This document shows, piece after piece, positions 6,300-14,167 of a stretch of 64,000 bases of DNA. This stretch comes from Phenylobacterium sp. (GTDB taxonomy: Bacteria; Pseudomonadota; Alphaproteobacteria; Caulobacterales; Caulobacteraceae): the NCBI RefSeq assembly GCF_013822795.1, contig NZ_PNLB01000013.1:62001-126000 (forward strand), written 5' to 3'. The notes under the pieces were generated by a model, which made no database searches, was not told where the DNA came from, and saw only the letters and a list, made by a program, of their open reading frames with translations. Made by a program: the position numbers and the translations under genes. How positions within the stretch are numbered: position 1 is the first letter of the stretch; every line of letters begins with the position of its first letter.

Positions 6300-6330
6300 T
6301 CAGCGGCGGCGGGACAGTTCGCCGCCCTGA
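6300..6330 (+). terminator. Hairpin after the entericidin gene
   Basis: TCAG-C-GGCGGCG (6300-6311) pairs with CGCCGCC-CTGA (6320-6330) with one bulged C. No U-run follows directly; a T5 run occurs further on at 6386-6390. Likely 3' end of the entericidin transcript. Confidence 0.5.
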
Positions 6331-6420
6331 CGATGCAACCCGGACCGTCACCAGGTCGCCGCCCTCAGCGGCAGGCCGAGGTGGCGGTTTTTGCATTTCT
6401 GGGGGAGCGCTCGCGCCGCC

Positions 6421-7248
6421 TCAGGCGGCGACGCGGTAGGCGGGATTGCGGGCGTAGAGGCCAGGCCGGCCGCTGACCGGCTCGAAGGCGTCGGACAGCC
6501 CCGCCGCCGATTCCTGATCGCCGAGGAACAGGTAGCCTTCCGGGCTCAGCGCCCGGGCCAGATTGATGAGCAGCCGCCCCTTCATCGGCTCGACCAGGGT
6601 CGAGAGCACGTAGCGGCAGAAAATCACGTCGAAGCGGCCGGCCGTCGACAGGTCGGCGACCAGGTTGACCCGCCGCCAGCGGATCATCTGGCGCAGCCGC
6701 GGCGAGACCCGCCACATGTCGTCGGACTGTTCGAAGTGGCGGACCAACTGGCGGATCGGCAGGCCGCGCTGGACCTCGAACTGGGTGTAGAGCCCGCTTT
6801 GAGCCTTCTCCAGCTGGCGCTCGCCGATGTCGGTGCCGAACAGCTCGACCTTCAGGCCCGGCAGGCGGCCGCGCTCGTCCTCGACGATCATGGCCAGGGA
6901 ATAGACTTCTTGCCCGGCGGCGCAGGCCGCCGACCAGATGCGCACCGGTTCGCCCCCTCGCACGCGCGCCAGGGCCGGCAGCACCTCGTCACGGAACAAG
7001 GCGAACGGCTCGCGGTCGCGGAAAAAGGCGCTTTCCGATTGCGCCATGGCTTCGACGATCGACCAGGCCAGCTTGTCCTCGCGACGCTCGCGCAGCATGG
7101 CCAGCATGTCGGCGACGCTGCCGAAGCCTTCGCGGCGAGCCGCCGGCGCCAGCCGGCTCTCGATCAGATACGACTTTTCGGGATCGATCCGCACGCCCGC
7201 GCGCGCCGCGCAGAGCTGGGCCACCAGTTCGCGGTCGCCCGGCGTCAT
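6421..7248 (-). CDS. cheR: CheR-family chemotaxis protein methyltransferase
   Basis: 275 residues. An N-terminal helical CheR domain (about 1-75, ending SESAFFRDREPFALF) precedes an S-adenosylmethionine-binding domain with IWSAACAAGQEVYSLAM, ELFGTDIGERQLEKAQ and FDVIFCRYVLSTL, all standard CheR motifs. It methylates glutamates of chemoreceptors. It overlaps the upstream response-regulator gene by four bases (ATGA), so the pair is one operon. No other chemotaxis genes are adjacent, so the pair looks like an accessory chemotaxis or motility-tuning module. Confidence 0.88.
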   Translation of the reverse strand: MTPGDRELVAQLCAARAGVRIDPEKSYLIESRLAPAARREGFGSVADMLAMLRERREDKLAWSIVEAMAQSESAFFRDREPFALFRDEVLPALARVRGGEPVRIWSAACAAGQEVYSLAMIVEDERGRLPGLKVELFGTDIGERQLEKAQSGLYTQFEVQRGLPIRQLVRHFEQSDDMWRVSPRLRQMIRWRRVNLVADLSTAGRFDVIFCRYVLSTLVEPMKGRLLINLARALSPEGYLFLGDQESAAGLSDAFEPVSGRPGLYARNPAYRVAA

Positions 7249-7610
7249 GCGAGCCCGACCTCGGCGAACTTCGCCGTGATGATGTCGCCGTCGAACGGCT
7301 TCATGATGTACTCGTCGGCCCCGCTATCGAGCGCCTCGCGAATACGCTCGACGCTGTTCTCGACGGTGCAGAAGACCACGGTCGGCCGCTCGCCGCCGGG
7401 CTCCTGGCGCAGGATGCGCAGGAACTCAATGCCCGACATGGCCGGCATGTTCCAATCCAGGAGAACGGCGTCGGGCATGGCCGCGCGGCACCAGGCGAGC
7501 GCCTCCAGCCCGTCGGCGGCCTCGGCGATCTCGAAGCCGATGTCCTCCAGGATTCGGCGCGCGACCTTCCGGATCACGCGGCTGTCATCGACGACGAGAC
7601 AGGTCTTCAA
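7245..7610 (-). CDS. CheY-like single-domain response regulator
   Basis: 121 residues forming one receiver domain: acidic D8-D9, phosphoacceptor D52 (LLDWNMP), T82 and K104 (YIMKPF). No output domain. Translationally coupled to cheR through an ATGA overlap. It may act on the flagellar motor like CheY, or as a phosphate sink or relay; sequence alone does not decide. No EcfG promoter precedes it. Confidence 0.85.
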   Translation of the reverse strand: MKTCLVVDDSRVIRKVARRILEDIGFEIAEAADGLEALAWCRAAMPDAVLLDWNMPAMSGIEFLRILRQEPGGERPTVVFCTVENSVERIREALDSGADEYIMKPFDGDIITAKFAEVGLA

Positions 7611-7790
7611 GCGGGCGCTCCTCCCTCATGGCGTTTCTGGCGCTGCGTTGGTTAAGGAGCGGTGTGGCGCAGGGCAGTTTTCCCGTCCGCCTGCAGGAGA
7701 AGCCGGGGATCCGATCAGAATTTGTCGATTGAGGCGGCACCGGCGGAGCCTAGGCTGGCCGCCCGACATACCCGAGGCAAGAGGACCGCC

Positions 7791-8516
7791 ATGATCGACC
7801 TGCACTACTGGCCGACGCCGAACGGCAAGAAGGTGACGATCCTGCTCGAGGAGCTTGGCCTGCCCTACAAGGTCGTCCCCGTGCACATCGGCCGCGGCGA
7901 CCAGTTCACCGACGGCTTCCTGCAGATCTCGCCGAACAACCGCATGCCGGCCCTGGTCGACCACGAGCCGGCCGACGGCGGGCCGCCGCTGAGCGTGTTC
8001 GAGTCCGGCGCGATCATGATCTATCTGGCCGAGAAGGCGGGCCGCTTCCTGCCCGCCGACACGCGCGGCAAGTACGAGGTCATCCAGTGGGTGATCTGGC
8101 AGATGGCCAACCAAGGCCCGAAGTTCGGCGAGCGCGGCCACTTCAGCCGCGTCGCTCCCGAGCACGGCGACCAGTCCTACGCCCAGCGGCGCTTCAACGA
8201 CGAGGTCCACCGGCTGTACGGGGTGCTGAACAACCGGCTCTATGACCGCCGCTTCATCGCCGGCGACGAGTACTCGATCGCCGACATGATCTCCTTCCCC
8301 TGGACCGCCAGCTGGGAGCTGCAGGGGATCGACATGGGCGAGTTCAAGTACTTCAAGCGCTGGTTCGACGAGGTCAGCGCCCGCCCCGCCGTGCAGCGCG
8401 GCATGGCCGTCGTCGCCGATCCCGGCGAGGACCCGAAGTCGGTGACCCCGGAGGAACAGGAGCGCCGGCGCGGCCTGCTCTACAACCAGCGCGCCCGGCC
8501 CGCGCCGGCCGTCTAG
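7791..8516 (+). CDS. Glutathione S-transferase, YfcG/YghU (Nu) type
   Basis: 241 residues. The thioredoxin-like N-domain starts MIDLHYWPTPNGKKV and has the PNNRMPALVD cis-proline segment and ESGAIMIYLAEK; the C-domain is all-helical. The TPNGKK loop is typical of Nu-class GSTs and the YfcG disulfide reductases, which use Thr/Asn rather than Tyr or Cys to activate glutathione. Start at 7791 preceded by AAGAGG. It stands alone, convergent with the SDR gene, with a perfect palindrome between them. Confidence 0.85.
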   Translation: MIDLHYWPTPNGKKVTILLEELGLPYKVVPVHIGRGDQFTDGFLQISPNNRMPALVDHEPADGGPPLSVFESGAIMIYLAEKAGRFLPADTRGKYEVIQWVIWQMANQGPKFGERGHFSRVAPEHGDQSYAQRRFNDEVHRLYGVLNNRLYDRRFIAGDEYSIADMISFPWTASWELQGIDMGEFKYFKRWFDEVSARPAVQRGMAVVADPGEDPKSVTPEEQERRRGLLYNQRARPAPAV

Positions 8517-8530
8517 TCGGCGGCCGCCCA

Positions 8531-8571
8531 GGTCTGGCCAGAAGGTCCGCTTGGGACGTCCTGGCCAGACC
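8531..8571. terminator. Bidirectional palindrome between GST and SDR genes
   Basis: GGTCTGGCCAG (8531-8541) pairs perfectly with CTGGCCAGACC (8561-8571), 11 bp with a 19-base loop. It lies between convergent stops and probably terminates both transcripts, although neither side has a U-run. Confidence 0.6.
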
Positions 8572-8577
8572 GTTGGA

Positions 8578-9390
8578 TCAGATCAGGGCGGCGGGCTGGA
8601 CATCCAGTTCCTTGAGCAGCGGCTCGGCGTAGTCGACCCGGCCGGTGACCGTCTGCGGGTCGCCCGAGGCCAGGCGATAGACCGCCTCGGCGATGTACTC
8701 GATCGGCTGCACACGGCTCTTGGTGGCCTCGTTGATCAGGCCGTGGACGGCGACGCCGGGGGTGTCGACCAGGCCCGGCGAGACGACATTGACCGCGATG
8801 TTGTCGGCGTAGACCTCTGACGCCAGGCCTGTCGAGAACCGCTCCAGCGCCGCCTTGCACATGCCATAAACGGTGCCGCCGCGGCCCGGGCCGTAGGGCT
8901 GCTTGGGATGGATGCCGGCCGGCGAGGAGATGTTGACGATCCAGCCGGCGCCTTTGTCACGCATGCCGGGGATGACCAGCTGCGAGAGGTGGAACGGCGC
9001 GTAGACCTGCACCTCCATCATCAGCTTGAAGCGCTTCTCCGGGAATTCCTCGACCGGGATGAAGTAGGTGATGGCGGCGTTGTTGATCAGGATGTCGACC
9101 GGGCCGTAGAGCGCCGTGGCTTCCTCGACCAGACGTTCACGCTCGGAGGCTTGCGCCAGGTCGGCCTTGATGAAGGCCGCTTGCCCGCCGGCCTTGCCGA
9201 TGCGCTCGACGGTGTCCTGCAGGGTGCCGGGCAGACGGCTCTCGCCGCTCTCGGCGGTGCGGGCCGAGGCCACGACCTTGGCGCCTTCCTGCGCCAGGCG
9301 CGCGCAGATCGCCTCGCCGATGCCGCGGCTGGCGCCGGTGACCAGGGCGACGCGTCCCTTCAGCGTCCCGTTCGGATTGACGGTGACCAT
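8578..9390 (-). CDS. Short-chain dehydrogenase/reductase
   Basis: 270 residues. Classical SDR: TGASRGIG cofactor loop, NNAAIT, catalytic Ser in VNISSPAG, and YGMCKAAL with the catalytic Tyr/Lys. An insertion between strand 2 and helix 3 (ESGESRLPGTLQ) is seen in SDRs of catabolic clusters. The substrate cannot be inferred. The next gene in the same direction is a TauD-type dioxygenase, separated by about 65 bases, so a joint pathway is possible. Confidence 0.85.
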   Translation of the reverse strand: MVTVNPNGTLKGRVALVTGASRGIGEAICARLAQEGAKVVASARTAESGESRLPGTLQDTVERIGKAGGQAAFIKADLAQASERERLVEEATALYGPVDILINNAAITYFIPVEEFPEKRFKLMMEVQVYAPFHLSQLVIPGMRDKGAGWIVNISSPAGIHPKQPYGPGRGGTVYGMCKAALERFSTGLASEVYADNIAVNVVSPGLVDTPGVAVHGLINEATKSRVQPIEYIAEAVYRLASGDPQTVTGRVDYAEPLLKELDVQPAALI

Positions 9391-9455
9391 TCTCGAAATC
9401 TCCCTAATGAAATGTCTTTGTTTTTATTTGGAAACGAGACCTGCCGCGGCCTCGC

Positions 9456-10334
9456 CTAGGAAACGCCCTCCGCTGTCTGGAGAGCGGGCTTGCCCACCGG
9501 AGCGGGCCAAGCGTCGACCGTGACGCGGCGCATATGCCGCCGCTGCCCCGGATAATCGTTGAGCGCGAAGTGCCAGACCGAGCGGTTGTCCCAGAAGGCC
9601 ACCGAGCCGGCGGTCCAGGCGAACCGGCAGGTGAAGGCTTCGTAGCGGGAATGCTCGAACAGGAAGTCGAGCAGCGGCTTGCTCTCGCGCTTGCTCCAAC
9701 CGTCGATCCGCATCGTGAAGGCGGGATTGACGTAGAGCGCCTTGCGGCCGGTCTCGGGGTGGACCTTGACCACCGGGTGGATGAACTCGCCGACCGCACC
9801 CTCGGCCTCGACGACCTTCATCGAGGCGCGCTTCTGGGCCGAATGCCCCTGGGCGGAGTACTCGCGGCCTGCGGAGTGGACGGCGTTGAGGCTCTCCAGC
9901 GTCGCCTTCAGGCCGGGCGAGAGCGCCTCGTAGGCGGCGGCCTGGCTGGCGAACAGGGTGTCGCCGCCCCACTCCGGGATCTCGACCGCATAGAGGATCG
10001 AGCCGATGGAGGGGTTCTCCAGGAAGCTCATGTCGGAGTGCCAGCCGCCCCCAAAGTTCACCTTGTCGCCCGGCTCCTTGACGATCTCCATGACCTCGGG
10101 ATGGCCCGGCATGCCGGCGACATAGGGATGGATGTTCAGCGGCCCGAAGCGGCGGCCGAAGGCGAGCTGGGCCTGCGGCGTCAGGGTCTGGTCGCGGAAG
10201 AACACCACCTGATGCTGGACGAAGGCGGCGCGGATCTGCTCGATCACGGCGTCCGGCAAGTCGCCGGCGAGGTCGACGCCGGAAATCTCGGCGCCCAGGG
10301 CGCCGGCCACCTTGCGGATCTTGAGGCCTGACAT
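9456..10334 (-). CDS. TauD/TfdA-family Fe(II)/2-oxoglutarate dioxygenase
   Basis: 292 residues. The facial triad appears as H99-x-D101 (GGGWHSDMSF) and a distal His in SVWHFALND; RRHMRRVT supplies the 2-oxoglutarate-binding Arg. The family hydroxylates taurine, alkyl sulfates, phenoxy acids and others. The ATG at 10334 is preceded by GAGGGAGA; an in-frame upstream ATG at 10370 has no such site. Neighbours (SDR downstream, VOC protein upstream, same strand) suggest a small catabolic group, substrate unknown. Confidence 0.85.
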   Translation of the reverse strand: MSGLKIRKVAGALGAEISGVDLAGDLPDAVIEQIRAAFVQHQVVFFRDQTLTPQAQLAFGRRFGPLNIHPYVAGMPGHPEVMEIVKEPGDKVNFGGGWHSDMSFLENPSIGSILYAVEIPEWGGDTLFASQAAAYEALSPGLKATLESLNAVHSAGREYSAQGHSAQKRASMKVVEAEGAVGEFIHPVVKVHPETGRKALYVNPAFTMRIDGWSKRESKPLLDFLFEHSRYEAFTCRFAWTAGSVAFWDNRSVWHFALNDYPGQRRHMRRVTVDAWPAPVGKPALQTAEGVS

Positions 10335-10401
10335 CGGACCATCTCCCTCTTGGCTGGAGGGATCAAACAACGCCTGGGGCCAGAGCGCGAGTCAGAAGCT
10401 C

Positions 10402-10788
10402 TCACTTGGGCTGCAGCAAATCCCATCGGTTGCCGTAGAGATCCTCGAACACCGCCACGGTGGCGTAGGGTTCATGGCGCGGCGCCTCCAGGAACTTCAC
10501 GCCGGCCGCCGCCATGCGCGCGTGATCGGCGGCGAAGTCGTCGGTGTGGAGGAAGAAGCCGACGCGGCCGCCGGTCTGGTCGCCGACCCGCGCGGCCTGG
10601 GCCTCGCCCGCCGCCTTGGCCAGCAGCAATCCGCCCTGCGATCCGGGCGGCGTGACGACCACCCAACGCTTGCCGCCGCCCATGTCGTCGTCGCGGGTCA
10701 GGCCAAAGCCGAGCTGGTTCACGTAGAAGCCGATCGCCTCGTCGTAGTCGCGGACCACGAGGGCGGTAAGGGCGAGGCGTTGGGTCAT
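10402..10788 (-). CDS. VOC (glyoxalase/bleomycin-resistance) family protein
   Basis: 128 residues with two beta-alpha-beta-beta-beta repeats: ALTALVVRDYDEAIGFYVNQLGF and later FFLHTDDFAADHARM, ending YGNRWDLLQP. Such proteins are metal-dependent lyases, dioxygenases or binding proteins. It precedes the dioxygenase gene on the same strand by about 70 bases. No substrate-specific residues could be assigned. Confidence 0.8.
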   Translation of the reverse strand: MTQRLALTALVVRDYDEAIGFYVNQLGFGLTRDDDMGGGKRWVVVTPPGSQGGLLLAKAAGEAQAARVGDQTGGRVGFFLHTDDFAADHARMAAAGVKFLEAPRHEPYATVAVFEDLYGNRWDLLQPK

Positions 10789-10863
10789 ATAACCTCCAAT
10801 TGGACTCTAGACCCCGGCGCCACCGGAGCTAGAGTGCGGGCCGTTTTATAGGGGGGAGTATCC

Positions 10864-12216
10864 ATGCGTAGAGTCTCGGCGCCCACCGCCGCAAAAATTC
10901 TTGGCGCCGCCATTGTTCTGAGTATGGGCGCGAGCGGCCAAGCCGCCGCCCAGGCCCAGCCGGCCACCGTCATCCACGCCGGCGCGCTGCTCGACAAGCC
11001 GGGCCAGGCGCCGCGCGGCGCCTCCACGATCATCATCCGCGGCGGCAAGATCGAAGCCGTGCGCGACGGCTTCGTCGAACCCGAAGCCGGCGCCAAGGTC
11101 GTCGACCTGCGCAACCAGTTCGTGCTGCCTGGGCTGATCGACAGCCATGTCCATATCTTCAGCGACGACGACAAGGTCAAGGCGCGGATGGAAGCGGTGA
11201 ACCGCGACATCGAAGACGACATGGTCATCGGCATCGACAACGCCCGCCGCACCCTTGAAGCCGGTTTCACCACCATCCGCGACCTCGGCAGCGACATCCG
11301 CAGCGTCACCGCCCTGCGCGACGGCATCAATAACGGCCTGCTGACCGGCCCGACCATCGTGGCGGCCGGCCGCCCGATCGCCGTCACCGGCGGCCATGGC
11401 GACGGCTCCAACAACCTCAACCGCGACATGACCGAGGTCGCCCACCACGAGGGCGACAACGTCTGCAACGGCGCCGAAGACTGCCGGCGTGCGGTGCGCG
11501 CCCAGATCAGCCAGGGCGCGGACGTGATCAAGTTCACCGCGACCGGCGGCGTGCTTTCGAACGTGGCCGGCGGCCTGGGCGCCCAGATGTTCGATGACGA
11601 GATGAAGGCGATCGTCGACACCGCCCACATGTTCGGCCGCAAGGTCGCCGCCCACGCTCACGGCACCGACGGCATGATCGGCGCTCTCAACGCGGGTGTG
11701 GACTCGATCGAACACGGCACCTTCGGCAACGCCCAGACCGACGCCCTGTTCAAGAAGACCGGCGCCTACTTCGTGCCGACCATGCTCGCCCCGAACACCG
11801 CCCTGGCTCAGGCCCGCGCCGGCGCCCGCTCGAAGGCCTCGCTCGACAAGGCCGAGATCGCGGCCAAGGTGGCGATGGAGAACCACCGCCGCGCCATCGC
11901 CAACGGCGTCAAGATCGCCTTCGGCACCGACACCGGCGTCTCCGCCCACGGCGACAACGGCAAGGAGTTCGCGCTGATGGTCAGCGTCGGCATGAGCCCG
12001 GCCGAAGCGATCAAGTCGGCGACCGTCAACGCCGCCGATCTGCTGGGCCGCTCGGCCAGCATCGGCACCCTGGAAGTCGGCAAGGACGCGGACATCATCG
12101 CCGTGGCCACCAGCCCGCTCTCCGACGTCACCCAGCTGGAGCATCCGACCTTCGTCATGCACCGCGGCGCGGTGGCCAAGATCGGCGGCCTGCGCGCGCC
12201 GTTCCCGCCGAACTAG
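10864..12216 (+). CDS. Exported metal-dependent amidohydrolase (imidazolonepropionase/prolidase-like)
   Basis: 450 residues. A signal peptide of about 30 residues ends QAAAQAQ. The amidohydrolase core has metal ligands in GLIDSHVH, the probable carboxylated Lys in DVIKFTATGG, His residues in AAHAHGTDG and DSIEHGTFG, and the catalytic Asp in FGTDTGVS. This subgroup includes Xaa-Pro dipeptidases and other exported hydrolases. GGGGGGAG precedes the ATG. It is transcribed alone, divergent from the VOC gene at 10402-10788. A periplasmic peptide or amide substrate is likely. Confidence 0.85.
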   Translation: MRRVSAPTAAKILGAAIVLSMGASGQAAAQAQPATVIHAGALLDKPGQAPRGASTIIIRGGKIEAVRDGFVEPEAGAKVVDLRNQFVLPGLIDSHVHIFSDDDKVKARMEAVNRDIEDDMVIGIDNARRTLEAGFTTIRDLGSDIRSVTALRDGINNGLLTGPTIVAAGRPIAVTGGHGDGSNNLNRDMTEVAHHEGDNVCNGAEDCRRAVRAQISQGADVIKFTATGGVLSNVAGGLGAQMFDDEMKAIVDTAHMFGRKVAAHAHGTDGMIGALNAGVDSIEHGTFGNAQTDALFKKTGAYFVPTMLAPNTALAQARAGARSKASLDKAEIAAKVAMENHRRAIANGVKIAFGTDTGVSAHGDNGKEFALMVSVGMSPAEAIKSATVNAADLLGRSASIGTLEVGKDADIIAVATSPLSDVTQLEHPTFVMHRGAVAKIGGLRAPFPPN

Positions 12217-12250
12217 TCGAAACTAGCGCCCGCACGCGCGGGAGTTGTCA

Positions 12251-12296
12251 CCTTCCGAAGTTAGGCTAGGGTCACGCCTAGCTTAGCTTCGGAGGG
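12251..12296 (+). promoter_or_regulatory. 20-bp stem-loop that buries the DUF805 ribosome binding site
   Basis: All bases 12251-12270 can pair with 12277-12296 (17 Watson-Crick and 3 G-U pairs) around a 6-base loop GTCACG. The ribosome binding site GGAGGG (12291-12296) forms the base of the 3' arm, and the ATG follows 4 bases later. If transcribed, this would block translation. Alternatively it is a DNA dyad acting as an operator, since a weak promoter-like TTGTCA-N16-TAGGGT overlaps it. Confidence 0.6.
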
Positions 12297-12300
12297 CACG

Positions 12301-12726
12301 ATGGACTTGATGTTCCAACCGCTCCGCAAGTACGCGGATTTTACCGGCCGCGCGCGCCGGATGGAATTCTGGCTTTTCTGGCTGTTCCTGATCGGGATCC
12401 AGATCGTCTTCTCAATACTGATCGGCATGGTCGGCGGACCGACGGCGGTCGCCGACCCGACCGATCCGTTCGCCGTCCTGAACGGACCGGCCAAGGCGCT
12501 CTATGGGGTGTTCGGCCTGGTGATGCTGGGCTTGTTGATCCCCAGCCTGGCGGTGGCCATGCGCCGGCTGCACGACACCAACCGCACAGGCTGGTGGCTG
12601 GCGCTCGGGCTGATCCCATTCCTGGGCGCGCTGGTGCTGCTCATCTTCTACGTGCTCGACGGCACGCCTGGCCCCAACAAGTACGGCCCCGACCCCAAGG
12701 GTCGGGTCTCCGCCGCGGCCGCCTGA
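12301..12726 (+). CDS. DUF805 inner-membrane protein
   Basis: 141 residues. Family hallmarks are visible: FTGRARRMEFWLFWLF, the RRLHDTNRTGWW segment, and the final GPNKYGPDPKG. Three to four hydrophobic helices are predicted (about 20-42, 60-80, 97-118). Function of the family is not established; members occur near envelope and stress genes. It is a single gene, and its ribosome binding site lies inside a long stem-loop, implying regulated translation. Confidence 0.85.
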   Translation: MDLMFQPLRKYADFTGRARRMEFWLFWLFLIGIQIVFSILIGMVGGPTAVADPTDPFAVLNGPAKALYGVFGLVMLGLLIPSLAVAMRRLHDTNRTGWWLALGLIPFLGALVLLIFYVLDGTPGPNKYGPDPKGRVSAAAA

Positions 12727-12736
12727 TCTGCGATCT

Positions 12737-12759
12737 GGTGGGGCGCAGGCCGCCCCACC
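12737..12759. terminator. Hairpin between convergent DUF805 and VOC genes
   Basis: GGTGGGGCG (12737-12745) pairs with CGCCCCACC (12751-12759) over 9 bp around CAGGC. Located 10 bases after the DUF805 stop and 12 before the end of the convergent VOC gene; no U-run. Confidence 0.5.
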
Positions 12760-12771
12760 GGACGCTCGCGC

Positions 12772-13149
12772 CTAGTGCATCGTTCCGGCGACGATCTCGA
12801 GCTTGTTGCCGTCCGGATCGAGCAGCACCGCGCCGTAATAGTCCGGCGAAATGTCAGGGTGCAGGCCGGCGGCCCGCACGCTGGTCGCGCCGCCCGCCAG
12901 CGCCGCGGCATAGGCCTGATCCACGGCCAGCCGCGTGGGGGCCGTAAAGGCGATGTGCGTCGCTAGGCCCGCGACCTGATCGCCTTGCGCCGGATAGAGC
13001 CAGAAGAGGCGGCTCTCGCCGCCCGGACCATAGGCGAGCTCGTGCTCGGCCGCCCAGGCGTTGGCGCAGCCGAGCGGGGCGAAGAAGGCGTCGTAGAACG
13101 TCCGTGCTGCGGCCAGATCGCGCACGCCGACAGAGAGATGATCGAACAT
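12772..13149 (-). CDS. VOC family protein (glyoxalase-like)
   Basis: 125 residues. MFDHLSVGVRDLAAARTFYDA begins a typical VOC module, which ends GAVLLDPDGNKLEIV. It is related in fold but not close in sequence to the VOC protein at 10402-10788. Start at 13149 with CTGGAGGG upstream; the site overlaps an 8-bp hairpin (13153-13175). Enzyme or binding role unknown. Confidence 0.8.
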   Translation of the reverse strand: MFDHLSVGVRDLAAARTFYDAFFAPLGCANAWAAEHELAYGPGGESRLFWLYPAQGDQVAGLATHIAFTAPTRLAVDQAYAAALAGGATSVRAAGLHPDISPDYYGAVLLDPDGNKLEIVAGTMH

Positions 13150-13152
13150 GGG

Positions 13153-13175
13153 GTGAGCCCTCCAGTTGGGCTCAC
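13153..13175 (-). promoter_or_regulatory. Hairpin containing the VOC ribosome binding site
   Basis: GTGAGCCC and GGGCTCAC (13153-13160 and 13168-13175) form a perfect 8-bp stem around a 7-base loop. On the minus strand the Shine-Dalgarno GGAGGG spans loop and 3' arm, and the stem ends three bases before the ATG. Confidence 0.45.
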
Positions 13176-13180
13176 TGAGT

Positions 13181-13204
13181 TGTGGGCGCGCAGCCGCGCC
13201 CACA
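13181..13204 (-). terminator. Hairpin after chpT
   Basis: TGTGGGCGCG (13181-13190) pairs with CGCGCCCACA (13195-13204), a perfect 10-bp stem with loop CAGC, 9 bases after the chpT stop codon. No U-run. Confidence 0.6.
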
Positions 13205-13212
13205 AGCCCCCG

Positions 13213-13902
13213 TCAGGCCGGAACCGTCGCCGCGAAGGTGACTTTTTCCTCGGACACGTCGGCGAACACCCGGCCGCCGGCGTCGCCCATGAACAGATGG
13301 ACGTAGTAGGCCTGGACCCAGTGGCCGTGCAGGCCGTCGCCCAGCCCCTCGCCGCGCAGTCCGGCCAGCACCTCGGGGCGCAGGCGCGCGCGCGGGCCGA
13401 CGGACTCGACCGCGATGGCGATGGTGGCGTCCTGCGCCACGGCGCGGACTTTGGCCACGCCGCCGGTGGGCAGGGCTGCGCCGGCCATCTGGGCCAGGTT
13501 CATCAGCGCCCGGGCGGCCGGCTTGTTGACGGCCGGCGCCTCGACTTGCCAGTCGAGCGTCGCACGCATGTGGTTGAAGACGCCCTGGGCCAGCTTTTCC
13601 AGCTCGCGCGGGTCGAAGGTCTCGGCCGAGGCCGAGGCGCCGAAGGCCACGCGGGTGAAGGACAGCAGGTCGGCCAGCTTGCGCGCCGAACCCGAGATCA
13701 GGTTCATCGCGTCTTCCTTCATGTCCTGGGCGCTGGGATCGTCCAGCAGGTCCAGGCCCGAAACGATGGCGCTGGCCGGGCTGATGAAGTCGTGACACAT
13801 CCGCGCGGCCAGGTAAGCGGCCACCTCGGCGGTGCGCGGCGGAGCCTTGGCTTCCGGCGCGGTTTCGGGGGTCGATTGGGGGGAGTCTACGCCGTCCATC
13901 AT
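13213..13902 (-). CDS. chpT: ChpT histidine phosphotransferase of the CtrA phosphorelay
   Basis: 229 residues. After a variable N-terminus the dimerisation/phosphotransfer helix reads RMCHDFISPASAIVSGLDLL, with H37 the phosphorylated residue, followed by SARKLADLL and FTRVAFGASAS, all strongly conserved in ChpT. The C-terminal half is an ATPase-like domain without ATP-binding motifs (RARLRPEVLAGL). ChpT moves phosphate from CckA to CtrA and CpdR, controlling the cell cycle, which fits the CtrA box seen at 54240. Start taken at the first of two adjacent ATGs (13902, 13899). Confidence 0.92.
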   Translation of the reverse strand: MMDGVDSPQSTPETAPEAKAPPRTAEVAAYLAARMCHDFISPASAIVSGLDLLDDPSAQDMKEDAMNLISGSARKLADLLSFTRVAFGASASAETFDPRELEKLAQGVFNHMRATLDWQVEAPAVNKPAARALMNLAQMAGAALPTGGVAKVRAVAQDATIAIAVESVGPRARLRPEVLAGLRGEGLGDGLHGHWVQAYYVHLFMGDAGGRVFADVSEEKVTFAATVPA

Positions 13903-13969
13903 TACGCTCGCGAACTTGTCCTGATTTGGCGCTTTGGCAAACGCGCCGCTGCACTCTAGAGAACCGCCC

Positions 13970-14167
13970 ATGGGCGGTCCCGATCCTTTCCTCGAGCCCG
14001 GCGTGCTGGTCATGCACCCGACCCGTGAGGACTGGGGCCTGGGCCAGGTGCAATCGATCGCGGGACGCAAGGTGACGGTGAACTTCGAGCATGCGGGTAA
14101 ACAGGTGATCGACAGCGACGTGATCGCCCTGACGTTCGTGAGCGATGACCCGCGAGGCGCCCGATGA
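13970..14167 (+). CDS. DUF3553 small protein
   Basis: 65 residues. The sequence GVLVMHPTREDWGLGQVQS followed by KVTVNFEHAGKQVI is the DUF3553 signature, a small beta-barrel-like domain common next to chpT in alphaproteobacteria. No function is established. Start at the ATG at 13970; an upstream TTG at 13934 is open but overlaps the chpT promoter region. Its end overlaps cysQ by four bases (ATGA). Confidence 0.8.
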   Translation: MGGPDPFLEPGVLVMHPTREDWGLGQVQSIAGRKVTVNFEHAGKQVIDSDVIALTFVSDDPRGAR

